From assembly GCA_002917075.1 (NCBI GenBank), contig NTMA01000010.1, positions 62,001 to 126,000 on the forward strand: a stretch of 64,000 bases of DNA, given 5' to 3'. The stretch comes from Hawksworthiomyces lignivorus. Taxonomy: Eukaryota > Ascomycota > Sordariomycetes > Ophiostomatales > Ophiostomataceae. A program made the translations under genes and the position numbers. Position 1 is the stretch's first letter; the number at the start of each line of letters is the position of its first letter. Positions 36,158 to 45,355 of this stretch are shown here, one piece after another. The notes below the pieces were generated by a model. It was not told the origin of the DNA and searched no databases. It saw only the letters and a program-made list of their open reading frames with translations.

Positions 36158-37021
36158 ATGCCGTCCTCGAACCATACAGATGCCGAAAACGCATCCGAGC
36201 AGACACCCCTTCTCGACAAATCAGCCACTCCATCCCTGCCAGAACAGCATGGGCCTGCTGCTGGCAGCTCCTCTTCGGCAGCGCCGCAGCGTCCAGCATC
36301 ATCGCGACCGCATCCGCCTGGCCTGAACAGCAACCCCTCTTGGGGCAAGCCGGCGGGTCTTGAGCCACGCCTCCCCAATGACCAGAACTTGCTGATATTC
36401 CGAAACGCGGTGGGGATCAACATTAAGGCTGTGAGCGACTCAGAACCGTCCAACCTGGAGCAGGGCCGAGGTGCAGCTTCTGGAATCTACCGGCATGTCA
36501 TCCGGGGAAAGCGCTTCAAGTCTTTCCAATTTACCGTGCTAAGCACCTTTATCAACTTGTGCCATGTCGCGCAAATCTTGGTCGGCGCTGCCCTCACAGC
36601 GCTGGGACCCATGGCGGCCAACCACTCCGTCGCTATCACCTTGCTGGGTGCCGTCAACACGGTACTTGCGGGCATGTTTGCGCTGATCAAGGGGCAAGGC
36701 TTGCCGGAACGCCTTCACAAGGATGCGGTGGAATTTCGTCGTTTGCAGGACTGGATCGAAGAGACAGACGCTTTGCTGGCTGCAGGTATAGTTGGGCGAG
36801 ACCGTGAAGACGTCGGCTTCTTAGTAGAGACCGCGTTCAAAAAGTACAACGCGGTTCTAGCCAGTGAGGAGAACAACAAGCCAGATAACTATGTACGCCA
36901 ACAGCCTGAGAGCAATGCCATTGATGTGGATCGGAATGCAGCTGGTCCTCGGAGCGGAAGCAGCGACATTTCGGAGAGTGGCAATGCCATTGTTCAGTTG
37001 AACGCGCCAGCGATGCAGTGA
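36158..37021 (+). CDS. SLATT-domain (fungal type) two-TM protein
   Basis: Single exon, 287 aa. The N-terminal about 80 residues are polar and Pro/Ser-rich. The core runs from LLIFRNAVGI through GIYRHVIRGKRFKSFQFTVL to two adjacent hydrophobic helices (FINLCHVAQILVGAALTALG and VAITLLGAVNTVLAGMFALI). Then comes KGQGLPERLHKDAVEFRRLQDWIEE, the hallmark of the fungal SLATT family. SLATT domains were named as predicted two-helix pore-forming effectors associated with nucleotide-sensing (SMODS/SLOG) conflict systems in bacteria; fungal versions are uncharacterised. No SLOG or nucleotidyltransferase partner is nearby. The C-terminal tail is polar and probably disordered. Confidence 0.88.
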   Translation: MPSSNHTDAENASEQTPLLDKSATPSLPEQHGPAAGSSSSAAPQRPASSRPHPPGLNSNPSWGKPAGLEPRLPNDQNLLIFRNAVGINIKAVSDSEPSNLEQGRGAASGIYRHVIRGKRFKSFQFTVLSTFINLCHVAQILVGAALTALGPMAANHSVAITLLGAVNTVLAGMFALIKGQGLPERLHKDAVEFRRLQDWIEETDALLAAGIVGRDREDVGFLVETAFKKYNAVLASEENNKPDNYVRQQPESNAIDVDRNAAGPRSGSSDISESGNAIVQLNAPAMQ

Positions 37022-38179
37022 AGAATATCGAGTGGACGGGTTTCAAATTTGGCTTTCTGAGGCCTACGGTGGTGGCCTGTGCTTTCTTGCCGCACTAAGC
37101 ATTTCCCGTGTCGTAGCCATTGTTTACAGGTAGAAGCTGCTATCATATGCACATCACCTAGACCAGCGCTAGGAAGAAAACTAGACAACGAGTAGCCTGG
37201 ATGAAGTCTTAATTGACTGGGCCATAATCGTTAGCAACATGGTTAATTTAATACATTTAGGCGTCGTCTGTTACCACTCATCTGCATATACATCTCTGTC
37301 CAGCGATATTGCTGCAACGCATTGCACAAGGACCTGCAAGACAGCAAACTATGATTTTCTGTTCCTTAATGCTCTGCGCATACCAACCCGTTGGACTGGG
37401 AGCCGGATGTCAATATTAATTGAAGAAATTGACAGCCGGCCTCTTGATTTGTAGATGTAGTAGACGCGAACGAACGGCAGCTAGCTCGTCTTCACATCTT
37501 CAGCCATGCGCTGCCAGCATCTTATGCGTTTTCGGACCGGGTCATGGAGATTCCGGCGTCGCTTAGAAAGATAACAACTGGCTGGCAATTTAAAACTGTT
37601 ATCTGTTGTTCTGTTGATCGGATGCTCGGAGTCAGAAACCAGAGTTGCAAATCTTTCTTCCTGAACTACTGATTCATTAACGATGTGGATGGTCCTCTTT
37701 CTTCAGCCAATTGGGGCGTTCTGTCGCCCTTCGCAAAATGTCACCCGACGATGTAAGGCTGTTCTCCGCTCAGAGCTCTACGCCAATTTGCGGAGTAGCG
37801 CGAGCTACCCCAGACTCACCCACTCTGTGTCGTTGGTTCTCCACACAGCTGTTGGTCAACCATCCCATACCAGATTAACCACTTGTGAACGGGCACCAAC
37901 ACAAAAGGACAACGGACAAAATTAAGAAGCGGTATCACTCGGGGTGGCACCTGGCCCCGTTGTCTCCGGCGCAACAAATGTGACGAAACAATGGCCAACT
38001 GCATTTAGAAGGGCACGGGGAGATGTATATATGTGCTGGAAATCACCAGTCACAAATTTCCTCTATGTCTTCCTTTAATCAGTAGTCCCATGCCTTTATT
38101 GTCTTCACGGCTTTCATGCCTGCTCATCTGCCACCATACCCCCTATCGTATCGACAATTCTCTTGGGCATATTTGTATC
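37022..38179. other. Intergenic, no supported gene
   Basis: Only short frames. The region includes the TRI12-like gene's promoter and leader, with short upstream open frames between 37683 and 38179. Confidence 0.55.
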
Positions 38180-40380
38180 ATGGATGATCTCGCCGTCGCT
38201 AGCAGCGACAAAGTTCCCTCCGAGAAGCTGTCGCACCAGGAGCATACTGGCACGGACGAAGAAAATCAGCCGGCTAGTGACTCCGGCCGAATCACCAAAC
38301 AAGGCTACATCAGTATCGCGGTAGGTAATTCCTATAGTGGCACCCTTTGTTACGCCAAGTATACTAGACCAATTGGCTTCAGGCTGACAACTTGCATTTG
38401 CCTGCAGACCCTCCTCTTCACGTACAATGCGTACCTTTTCACACAACAAATGCCTCCAGCAGTGTTGGCTTATATCAACACAGACCTTGGGCCAAATCCA
38501 AACTATATCTGGATTACGATTAGGTATGTCTTGTCAACCCAAGCTTATGTGGCGCTCACTCTGTGCTCTATTAGCTGTCCTAGAACGTAAAATGCTAAAG
38601 GGATGAATCAGCTGGAATCTCGCGGCTGCTGTTGTCGTGACCGTAAGCGGCCGGTTGGCTGACATTTTTGGCCGTCGATGGTTTATGATCGCTGGCGCGC
38701 TTATTTCAACCGTCGGTGCCATCGTCGGCGCCACCGCACACTCCATCAATGCCATGATTGCTAGCGGCGTGCTTTTCGGCCTCGGCGGCGGCATCCAAGA
38801 GATGGTGTTCTCCTGCATGCAAGAGATGGTGCCCAACCGCCGCCGATTTTTGGCGCTAGGAATCTACGAATTTGGCAATATGCCCGCCATGTTTGGGCCC
38901 ATCATCGCGTATGCCTGGATTGCATATGTGGCAACGACCTGGCGCACATGCTACTACTGGTGCATAGCTTGGGAGGGTCTCGCTGCCATTTTGCTTTTCA
39001 TTTTCTATCACCCTCCTAGTTTCAAGACGAAACATCGCAGTGATAGCGAGACCTGGTATCATCTCTTGAGCGAACTGGATTACGTCGGTCTCCTTGCTTT
39101 TACCGGCGGCTGCGTTTTGTTGCTACTGGCCATCAACTGGGTACGATGTTCTTCGCTTTAGTTTTGTCTGCTGCCTCTTCCAAAGAACATAGCATCTAAC
39201 TTCAACCAGGGCGGCGTCTCCCATCCGTGGAACAGCGCAGCTGTGGTCGCGCCTCTCGTCATCTCATTCGTGCTCTTCATCTTCCTTGGCCTTTGGGAAG
39301 TTTACGCTCCTTTAAGGCACCCTATCCTGCCGCCTCGTTTGTTTCGCAAGACGCGGGAGTAAGCGCCTCTGTCGTGCCAACCACGCACCGTATACTGCAT
39401 ATTAAAAGAAAGAGATGGTCTCCCAGAGCTGACTTAATTTTATACAGGTTCACTACCGTCTTAGTAGTCATTTTTGTAGCTGGCATGCTCTATTACTCGA
39501 ATCTTACGCTCTGGCCACGCGTCTCTAGCCTTCTTTTCATTCCTGCCGACAGCACGATCATGCGTGGCGTCTACGCTGAGATCACCAGTTTCAGCACTAT
39601 TATGTCGGCGATCTATGGCATGACCGTGATGCCCTGGGTTGGCCACGAGCGCTGGCAACTTGTAACATTGACTATTCTTCAGACGACATTTATTGGCGCA
39701 ATCTCAAGTCTCAGCCTCAACTCCAAAGCACGCACTATCGCGTTTACCTTAATCGCTGGTTCCTGCTCTACTTCCACTTCCATGCTTACGTTTGGAACAA
39801 TTGGACTTTTCCTCGACGATCAAGCTGATATGTAAGTCTATGCCGTTCCTGTGACATCAGCTTTCAATCAAAATTCCTGTTTTTATTATAATTTCACTTC
39901 TCCCTTCTTTTCTATTACTAACAGTTTCTCTCTCCTGTATATAGGGGGGTTGCCATTGGACTGACAAGCACATCACGGTTGATTGGCGGAGCCATTGCAG
40001 GCGCTATCTACACGTCCATCTATACAAACAAGTACAACTCAAATATTCCTTCAGTACTGGAGCAGTACGCCGATGCCGCTCATTTTAACGGTTCATTTCC
40101 CGACCTGCTCAAAGCCAGCGCAACCAACACGCCTGCTGCCTATGCCAAAGTACCTGGTATCACTAGTTCTGTGATAACCGCTGCTGAGACGGCTGTAAAG
40201 GCAGCGTATATCCATGCCTTCCGGTATGTTTATTGGACGGCTTTGGCCTTTGGAGGAGTTTCTATCTGCTGCGCTTTGGCAACGCGTTCCGTTCCCGCTG
40301 AACGTAAGACGAACGAACGGGCTGTTACAATGGAGAATGAAAAGGGTGTACATGGTGTTGCAGAGCGGGCAGCCATTTGA
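38180..40380 (+). CDS. MFS efflux transporter, TRI12/siderophore-like (DHA2, 14-TM type)
   Basis: Exons 38180-38320, 38408-38523, 38612-39140, 39210-39358, 39448-39831 and 39945-40380. The first intron is in frame and less certain. Junctions are coherent (ITISWNLAAAVVV; INWGGVSHPW; RKTREFTTVLVV; QADMGVAIGLT). Family signs include LAYINTDLGPNPNYIWIT, GRLADIFGRRWFMIAGALI, FGLGGGIQEMVFSCMQEMVP, GPIIAYAWI, WRTCYYW and SRLIGGAIAGAIYTSIYTN. TRI12-type proteins export toxins or iron chelators across the plasma membrane; the substrate here is unknown, and no biosynthetic gene sits alongside. ATG 38180 (MDDLAVASSDK) begins the usual acidic N-tail; the frame is open upstream but lacks family sequence. 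Confidence 0.87.
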
Positions 40381-40523
40381 GATGAGTTGTGACAAAGGTT
40401 TTCGTAGAACAATAGATGATTCTACAACAGCGTCTTAGCTTCGGTACCTATCCTGCTAGCAATTAGAGTATGGCCAGTTGTGTGGCACATCATTTCTCAG
40501 GATTAATAATATTTGGATTCATT

Positions 40524-41318
40524 TCACATTGGCCTTTTCCTTGCTTTAAGTGCAGTTATTACTTCCGTAGTGATATCATATGTAAGACAAAGATTATCGA
40601 GCTGTAAACGCCCTGCCAAGGAGATTGCTAAATGCATATTGTCAGCATCTTCCATAACTGGAGGCAAAAAGGGCTCAGTATGGGTCTGGATTGCCTTCTA
40701 GTGTAACACCCTCCATTAAACAGCCATCACCGCAGATGCAGTAGACTCTTCCGCTAATGGGGGTATGGGACGGCTTATTGAATGTTGCTCCAAGATTCTT
40801 AGCTGCGATGGCTATCCCAATGGCGTTTGCGACACCCTGCCCCAAGGGACCAGTAGTGACTTCTATAGCAGGACACTCGCGTTCCGGGTGAGCATGGCAC
40901 ATGGTGGTAAAGTTTCCTAGCTTTGCGTTACCATATCCTTTCAATTCATCCATAGTCCAAGCTTCATATCCAACAAAGTGATTTATAACATAGAAGAACA
41001 TGCTGGCATGACCTAGGCTCATCCTAGGAATCAGTCTTTCGATGCGACCAAATTAACATACGGACACGAAGTTTAGTCACCATTGGAGAGCACAAATCTG
41101 TCTCGATCTAGCCATTCGGGATCACCTGGGTTTTACCGCATTGTGTACTTCCAGAGTGCGACGCCAATGGCTGCCATGCCTAGGGCGGATCCTCCATGGC
41201 CGCCTTGATTCTGCATGCACAAATCCAGCACAAGATTGCGAATGGCAAGGATGGCATGGTCGTCATCGGGCTTTGGCGCCCATGTGGCGGCTGGTTGTTC
41301 TGTTGCTGGGGTCTTCAT
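40524..41318 (-). pseudogene. Truncated transketolase/dihydroxyacetone synthase-family pseudogene
   Basis: The minus strand encodes only the N-terminal third of a ThDP transketolase-family enzyme. It starts MKTPATEQ and has LVLDLCMQNQGGHGGSALGM and VALWKYTMR. A TAA follows at the place where the family has Tyr before NPGDPEW, then RDRFVLSNG. A normal intron, ending just before HASMFFYVINHF, is still visible. VTTGPLGQGVANAIGIAIAA and ICGDGCLMEGVTLE follow. The next exon (ISLAGRLQLDNLCLTYD) can be reached only through a non-consensus GC donor. Homology stops there; the pyrimidine-binding and C-terminal domains are absent. With one nonsense codon, a doubtful donor and a missing 3' two-thirds, it cannot make an enzyme. 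It abuts the TRI12-like gene's 3' end. Confidence 0.8.
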
Positions 41319-42009
41319 GTTATTTCTCATCTGTCAATTCTACTGATATCAAACGGCAACTGGAAAAAGAGTCAAGCGCGTACCAAATGAAGCAAGAGAA
41401 TATATCAAAGCAAATGACCCGTAGATACAAACTATACGACAAAAATATAGGTTTGTCCTAGCAATGTCGGGAGCATAATTCCGCCAAGTGGTTTCCATAG
41501 CGGTACAAGGATTTCATCGAGAATGTCAAGTACCGCTACAGCTTATTCATTTTGTAGATGCTGAAACGGTCGTCTTGTCTGGCTCATTTCGGATAGAGCC
41601 TGGGCTCGAGGGTGGAAAAGCCACATCCACCAATATCCTCTGCGGATGCTACCTAAACCAAGATTTTCGGGTGTGCTCGACGTAGTCTGACACTAGTGGC
41701 AATCACTTATTGTGCTATTGACAGGGAGCTCCGTGATGCCGAAACCATGTAAATAATCGGAATTACCAATTCCGGTGATTGCTAAATCGAATTCATTTGT
41801 TTCGTGGTCCGGTTTGGCAAAGCATACGGTATATGGAGAAAAGCTGCACGGCCTCTTATAGCCTTTTTTTTTTTTTTTTGAAAGTTGACATTAAAAGTAT
41901 ATGACGACTGGATTCACACATGCTGAGGCTGGATTCGCTGACTTTGGGGCATTTACACAACATAGAGATAGAGAAAGAACTGTGCACCGTTTTGCCTTGA
42001 CGATTCGCT
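41319..42009. other. Intergenic upstream of the cyclase gene
   Basis: No supported gene. A T16-type run lies near 41865-41880. The cyclase promoter is expected here. Confidence 0.55.
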
Positions 42010-43329
42010 ATGCCTTACGTGTTCCCTAACTTTGATGACTTACCCAGTGTCCCAGGGGCCCCCCCGGGATGCATATGGGGGTTTTTTGATCGTGACGGCA
42101 AGAAGGACGAGATTGGACGTAAGTCTCGCAAAATTGAATTGTGTCTATTAGATTGAATTCTGTTTACATATGGAGACAAAAGCACTTTGTTAACCTGGAA
42201 CGGTTGGTGGAGCAGCAATCAACTTGCTCACTTCATCCGTAGTCAAGGATGCGAGCAGTGAGATTCAAAGCGGAAGGCATGTACAGTTAGACTGGCCACT
42301 GGACTCTGTAAAGTACCCTGGCTTTGGTCGACGGACAATGAAGCACAATATTATAGAAGCTTTGCCCAGATTGAACAAGTACGCGTTTGACGACGAGCTC
42401 GAAATCAACACGCAAACAAGTTCTCAGTGGGATGGCCTTAAACATGTTTGTGTTCCTCTCCAGCTGATATGCCTAGATTCATTTTGCACGTAACTAAATA
42501 AGATACTCCTAGTATGCTAACTAAATAGGACAGTTGTTTTACAACGGACTGACATACGAGGATGCGAGGAGATCAAACAGAAACGGAATTCATAGTAAGC
42601 AAAGCCCAGTTTCAGGGTCTTTCATTAACCTGCTGTCATCTGATGCAACTACTTCTCAGATTTGTGTGAGCGTGGCGGCATCGTTGGAAGAGGAATTATG
42701 GTTGATATGGTATGCATCAGCCCTCCCCTCCCCACAACAAAATCCTCAGAAGAGAAATGATAAGAAAGCAGCATATATTGGCTCTTCTGCCCGTACTGCG
42801 TTTGGCTGACACAAGACATTGCGTACAGGTTCGGTACTATAAGAAAAAAAATATTAGCGTAGATGCATGGTCGTCATATGCGATACAAGTTAGTGACCTA
42901 GAAGCCGCGCTTGTCGACCAAGGTACCGTTCCTCGCCGAGGCGATATTCTCATTATAAGATCCGGCTATATGAAGCGTTTCAATGAAGCGGATGAATCTG
43001 AACAGCAGTACGCAATGCAGAGCCTTGAGAAAGCTGTTGGCTTGGCAGCCACGGAGGAAACTGTACTCTGGCTCTACAAATATCACTTCGCAGCTATGGC
43101 AAGCGATTCTATTGCGTTCGAGTGCTGGCCGCGGGAGATGAGCAATCCTTGGGCTTTGCATGAGTGGGCTCTTGTGTGGTGGGGAGTACCAATTGGAGAG
43201 CTGTGGGACTTGGAGGCTTTAAGCATACTTTGTGAAAGTGAATGTCGTTGGAGTTGTTTTCTCACAAGCGCACCGCTACACGTAAGGGGGGGAGTAGGGA
43301 GCCCTCCTGGCGCTATTGCTATATTTTAA
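42010..43329 (+). CDS. Putative cyclase / kynurenine formamidase-like hydrolase
   Basis: Five exons, about 42010-42118, 42216-42429, 42534-42594, 42660-42709 and 42829-43329. Family sequence is continuous: GCIWGFFDRDGKKDEIG, INLLTSSVVKDASSEI, VQLDWPLDSVKYPGFGR, ELEINTQTSSQWDGLKH, LFYNGLTYEDARRS, NGIHNLCERGGIVGRGIMVDM, LEAALVDQGTVPRRGDIL, LHEWALVWWGVPIGELW and a C-terminal GGVGSPPGAIAIF. Members are metal-dependent amide or lactone hydrolases; fungal ones are mostly uncharacterised. The metal-binding HxGTHxD motif of bacterial members is represented here by INTQTSSQWD, which lacks its histidines, as in many fungal members. About six residues usually found after LKH (FAHQK-like) are missing, so that splice may be wrong or the gene may be slightly eroded. 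It lies at the left edge of the tricarboxylate cluster. Confidence 0.75.
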
Positions 43330-43563
43330 TAGCATTAGCGGTCTTTGCGTTATAGCCCGGTGTTTGTGATTTAAGTTATAGCATCTAGGAATCTGCCCCA
43401 TGAAGAAATTGCCCATGTTTAGGTCTGAATTCAAGATAGACGGATAGGTGAATAAAGGAAGATGAAACATGTAGATTAAGGGACGATGGTACCAAAACCT
43501 CAGATTCATGGCCAAGGAGCTATGAATCGAGAGTTTTTGCCGTTTTTCTCTACGTTGATGTCT

Positions 43564-44388
43564 TCATAATTTTGCTTTTTTAAATGTACCAGACCGGCCG
43601 TCTCCTTTTGCAAACCTTGCTGCCCCCTGAACACTCTCCTCTTGTATCACTCGAGAACCAACCTCGAACTCGAAGCGCAAAGCATCGCCTAGGCTGCTCG
43701 CGTCATATGCAGCGTGATACACTGAGGACAAATCCGCTTGCATGCACTTCTGTGGAAATTCGAGCAAGCTCCTAGCTAAGTCAAGTGCAGCATTCAGTGC
43801 ATTCCCCTCCTCTACAACACGATTCGCTAGACCGAAAGACAGAGCCTCCTCGGCGGCAACTGGACGCCCGGTGAGGATCATGTCCATTGCCCGTCCAAGT
43901 CCTACAATCTTCTGCAGCCTGACAGTGCCTCCGTCTATAAGAGGCACACCAAATCGGCGGCAGAAGACTCCAAAGACCGCCGTTGTGTCGACAACGCGAA
44001 TATCGGCAAGCAGAGCTAGTTCCAGCCCGCCCGCAACCGCATGTCCCGAGATAGCAGCGATAATAGGCTTAGATAGATGCATGCGGGTTGGGCCCATCGG
44101 GCCGAGCGCTCCATTGACGCCATCTACAGGTTTTGCCTCGGGCTGTTGGCCGGGTTTCGAAGCTACTTCTAGGAGATCGTAACCTGCACAGAAATGGCGC
44201 CCTGTACCTGTCAAGATGCAGACCTTTTGGGAATCATCTTTGTCAAAAGATGTGAAGGCTTCTGCGAGTAAGAGAGAGGTAGCTCTGTTGACAGCATTCG
44301 CTGCAGATGGGCGATTAATAGTGATAATGGTGATGCCCTCGGGCAACTTTGACACTAGAACTGGAGTAGCTGCGGTGTCGACGCCCAT
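43564..44388 (-). CDS. Enoyl-CoA hydratase/isomerase (crotonase) family protein
   Basis: Single exon, 274 aa, the normal length for the family, with no peroxisomal SKL or mitochondrial leader (tail FKKAKL). Crotonase features: ITIITINRPSAANAVN, the first oxyanion-hole segment TGRHFCAGYDLLE, the second oxyanion segment SGHAVAGGLELALLADIRV, then FGVFCRRFGVPLIDGGTVRL and GRPVAAEEALSFGLANRVVE. The Gly-Gly-Leu-Glu-Leu segment and RRFGVPLIDGG resemble members annotated as short-chain enoyl-CoA hydratases. The acyl-CoA substrate is unknown. It lies tail-to-tail with the cyclase, with about 230 bp between the stops, and next to the aconitase-like gene. Confidence 0.92.
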   Translation of the reverse strand: MGVDTAATPVLVSKLPEGITIITINRPSAANAVNRATSLLLAEAFTSFDKDDSQKVCILTGTGRHFCAGYDLLEVASKPGQQPEAKPVDGVNGALGPMGPTRMHLSKPIIAAISGHAVAGGLELALLADIRVVDTTAVFGVFCRRFGVPLIDGGTVRLQKIVGLGRAMDMILTGRPVAAEEALSFGLANRVVEEGNALNAALDLARSLLEFPQKCMQADLSSVYHAAYDASSLGDALRFEFEVGSRVIQEESVQGAARFAKGDGRSGTFKKAKL

Positions 44389-45355
44389 TTCGTGCGAAAA
44401 GAAAGTTGAAGCGCTTTGGAAGAAGGGCCTGACTCAGTTTATGTGTCGTCTTGTAGAGGAAGAGATTCAACTAGATCATTTGAAAGACGATGCATCGCAA
44501 TTCTATAAGCTAAAACGTGGCCTTCTCACCAGCAGCTGAGGATCGACTTTATTTGACCTGCCAGCGGCTGAGCTCTTTAGTGATTAAACCGAGGCTCAAA
44601 GATGCGGAACCACAGCACACATATTAGCGGTGCTTAGTCAGCAATGAATCATTTGACATAGTTATGCTCATACCGTACGTATAAGAACCCAATTAAAACA
44701 CGAATCTTGTAATGAAGAATTTCTTTATCAAACATATTCCTGTGCTGCTCCTACTTCAACCTGCTTAACGGGTGTGCTTTAGGTTGTCCTTGCAGCATAG
44801 CCACAGAGTTTTTTTATAGGTTTTGACGAGAATCAGAAAAGATCTCTTTATGAATTCCTTATTTATACAAAATCCAACTTCAACTTACGCCTTGCCTCCT
44901 GTCTGTGGCATTATTCGGGATGCTCTCGGTTGCCCCCCACTGCCTCCTTAATGCTATAGCTTTTCATACACTTATATTCATGTAATATACTTTAAAATTA
45001 TTTTGACTGTGATCAGTCTACAGCTTTTTATTATATCTACCTTCGGAAAAGTAGTTATACGTGCTTTTAAGATTACTTGAACTACTTTGGTAAAAGCTAC
45101 TATAATCTACAACCATTACTTTATTTAAATAATATTAAAATTCAATACATAATCTACTCATACAAGGTTGTGTTGTTGAGCTACAGCACCTCACCGCACT
45201 GTAGAGTAACAGGTCACAGTAGAGCAAGCACTAAAGGACTAGGGCCTTACGGGGCATGCAGGGCCTGTAAGGCCCTGTAATAAGATCAAATTTGACACCA
45301 AACTTATAAATTCAATAACTAACCAGCCACTATAGTTATATATTTTCGGCTATAG
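44389..45355. other. Intergenic, AT-rich
   Basis: No coding frame that I trust. It contains a compact GC-rich hairpin at 45241-45276 inside otherwise AT-rich DNA, and lies between the crotonase start and the aconitase-like 3' end. Confidence 0.55.
45241..45276. repeat. Perfect 10-bp inverted repeat (hairpin)
   Basis: AGGGCCTTAC at 45241-45250 pairs with GTAAGGCCCT at 45267-45276 around a 16-nt GC-rich loop. It lies just beyond the 3' end of the minus-strand aconitase-like gene. It could be a small transposon remnant or an RNA structure; nothing else identifies it. Confidence 0.7.
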
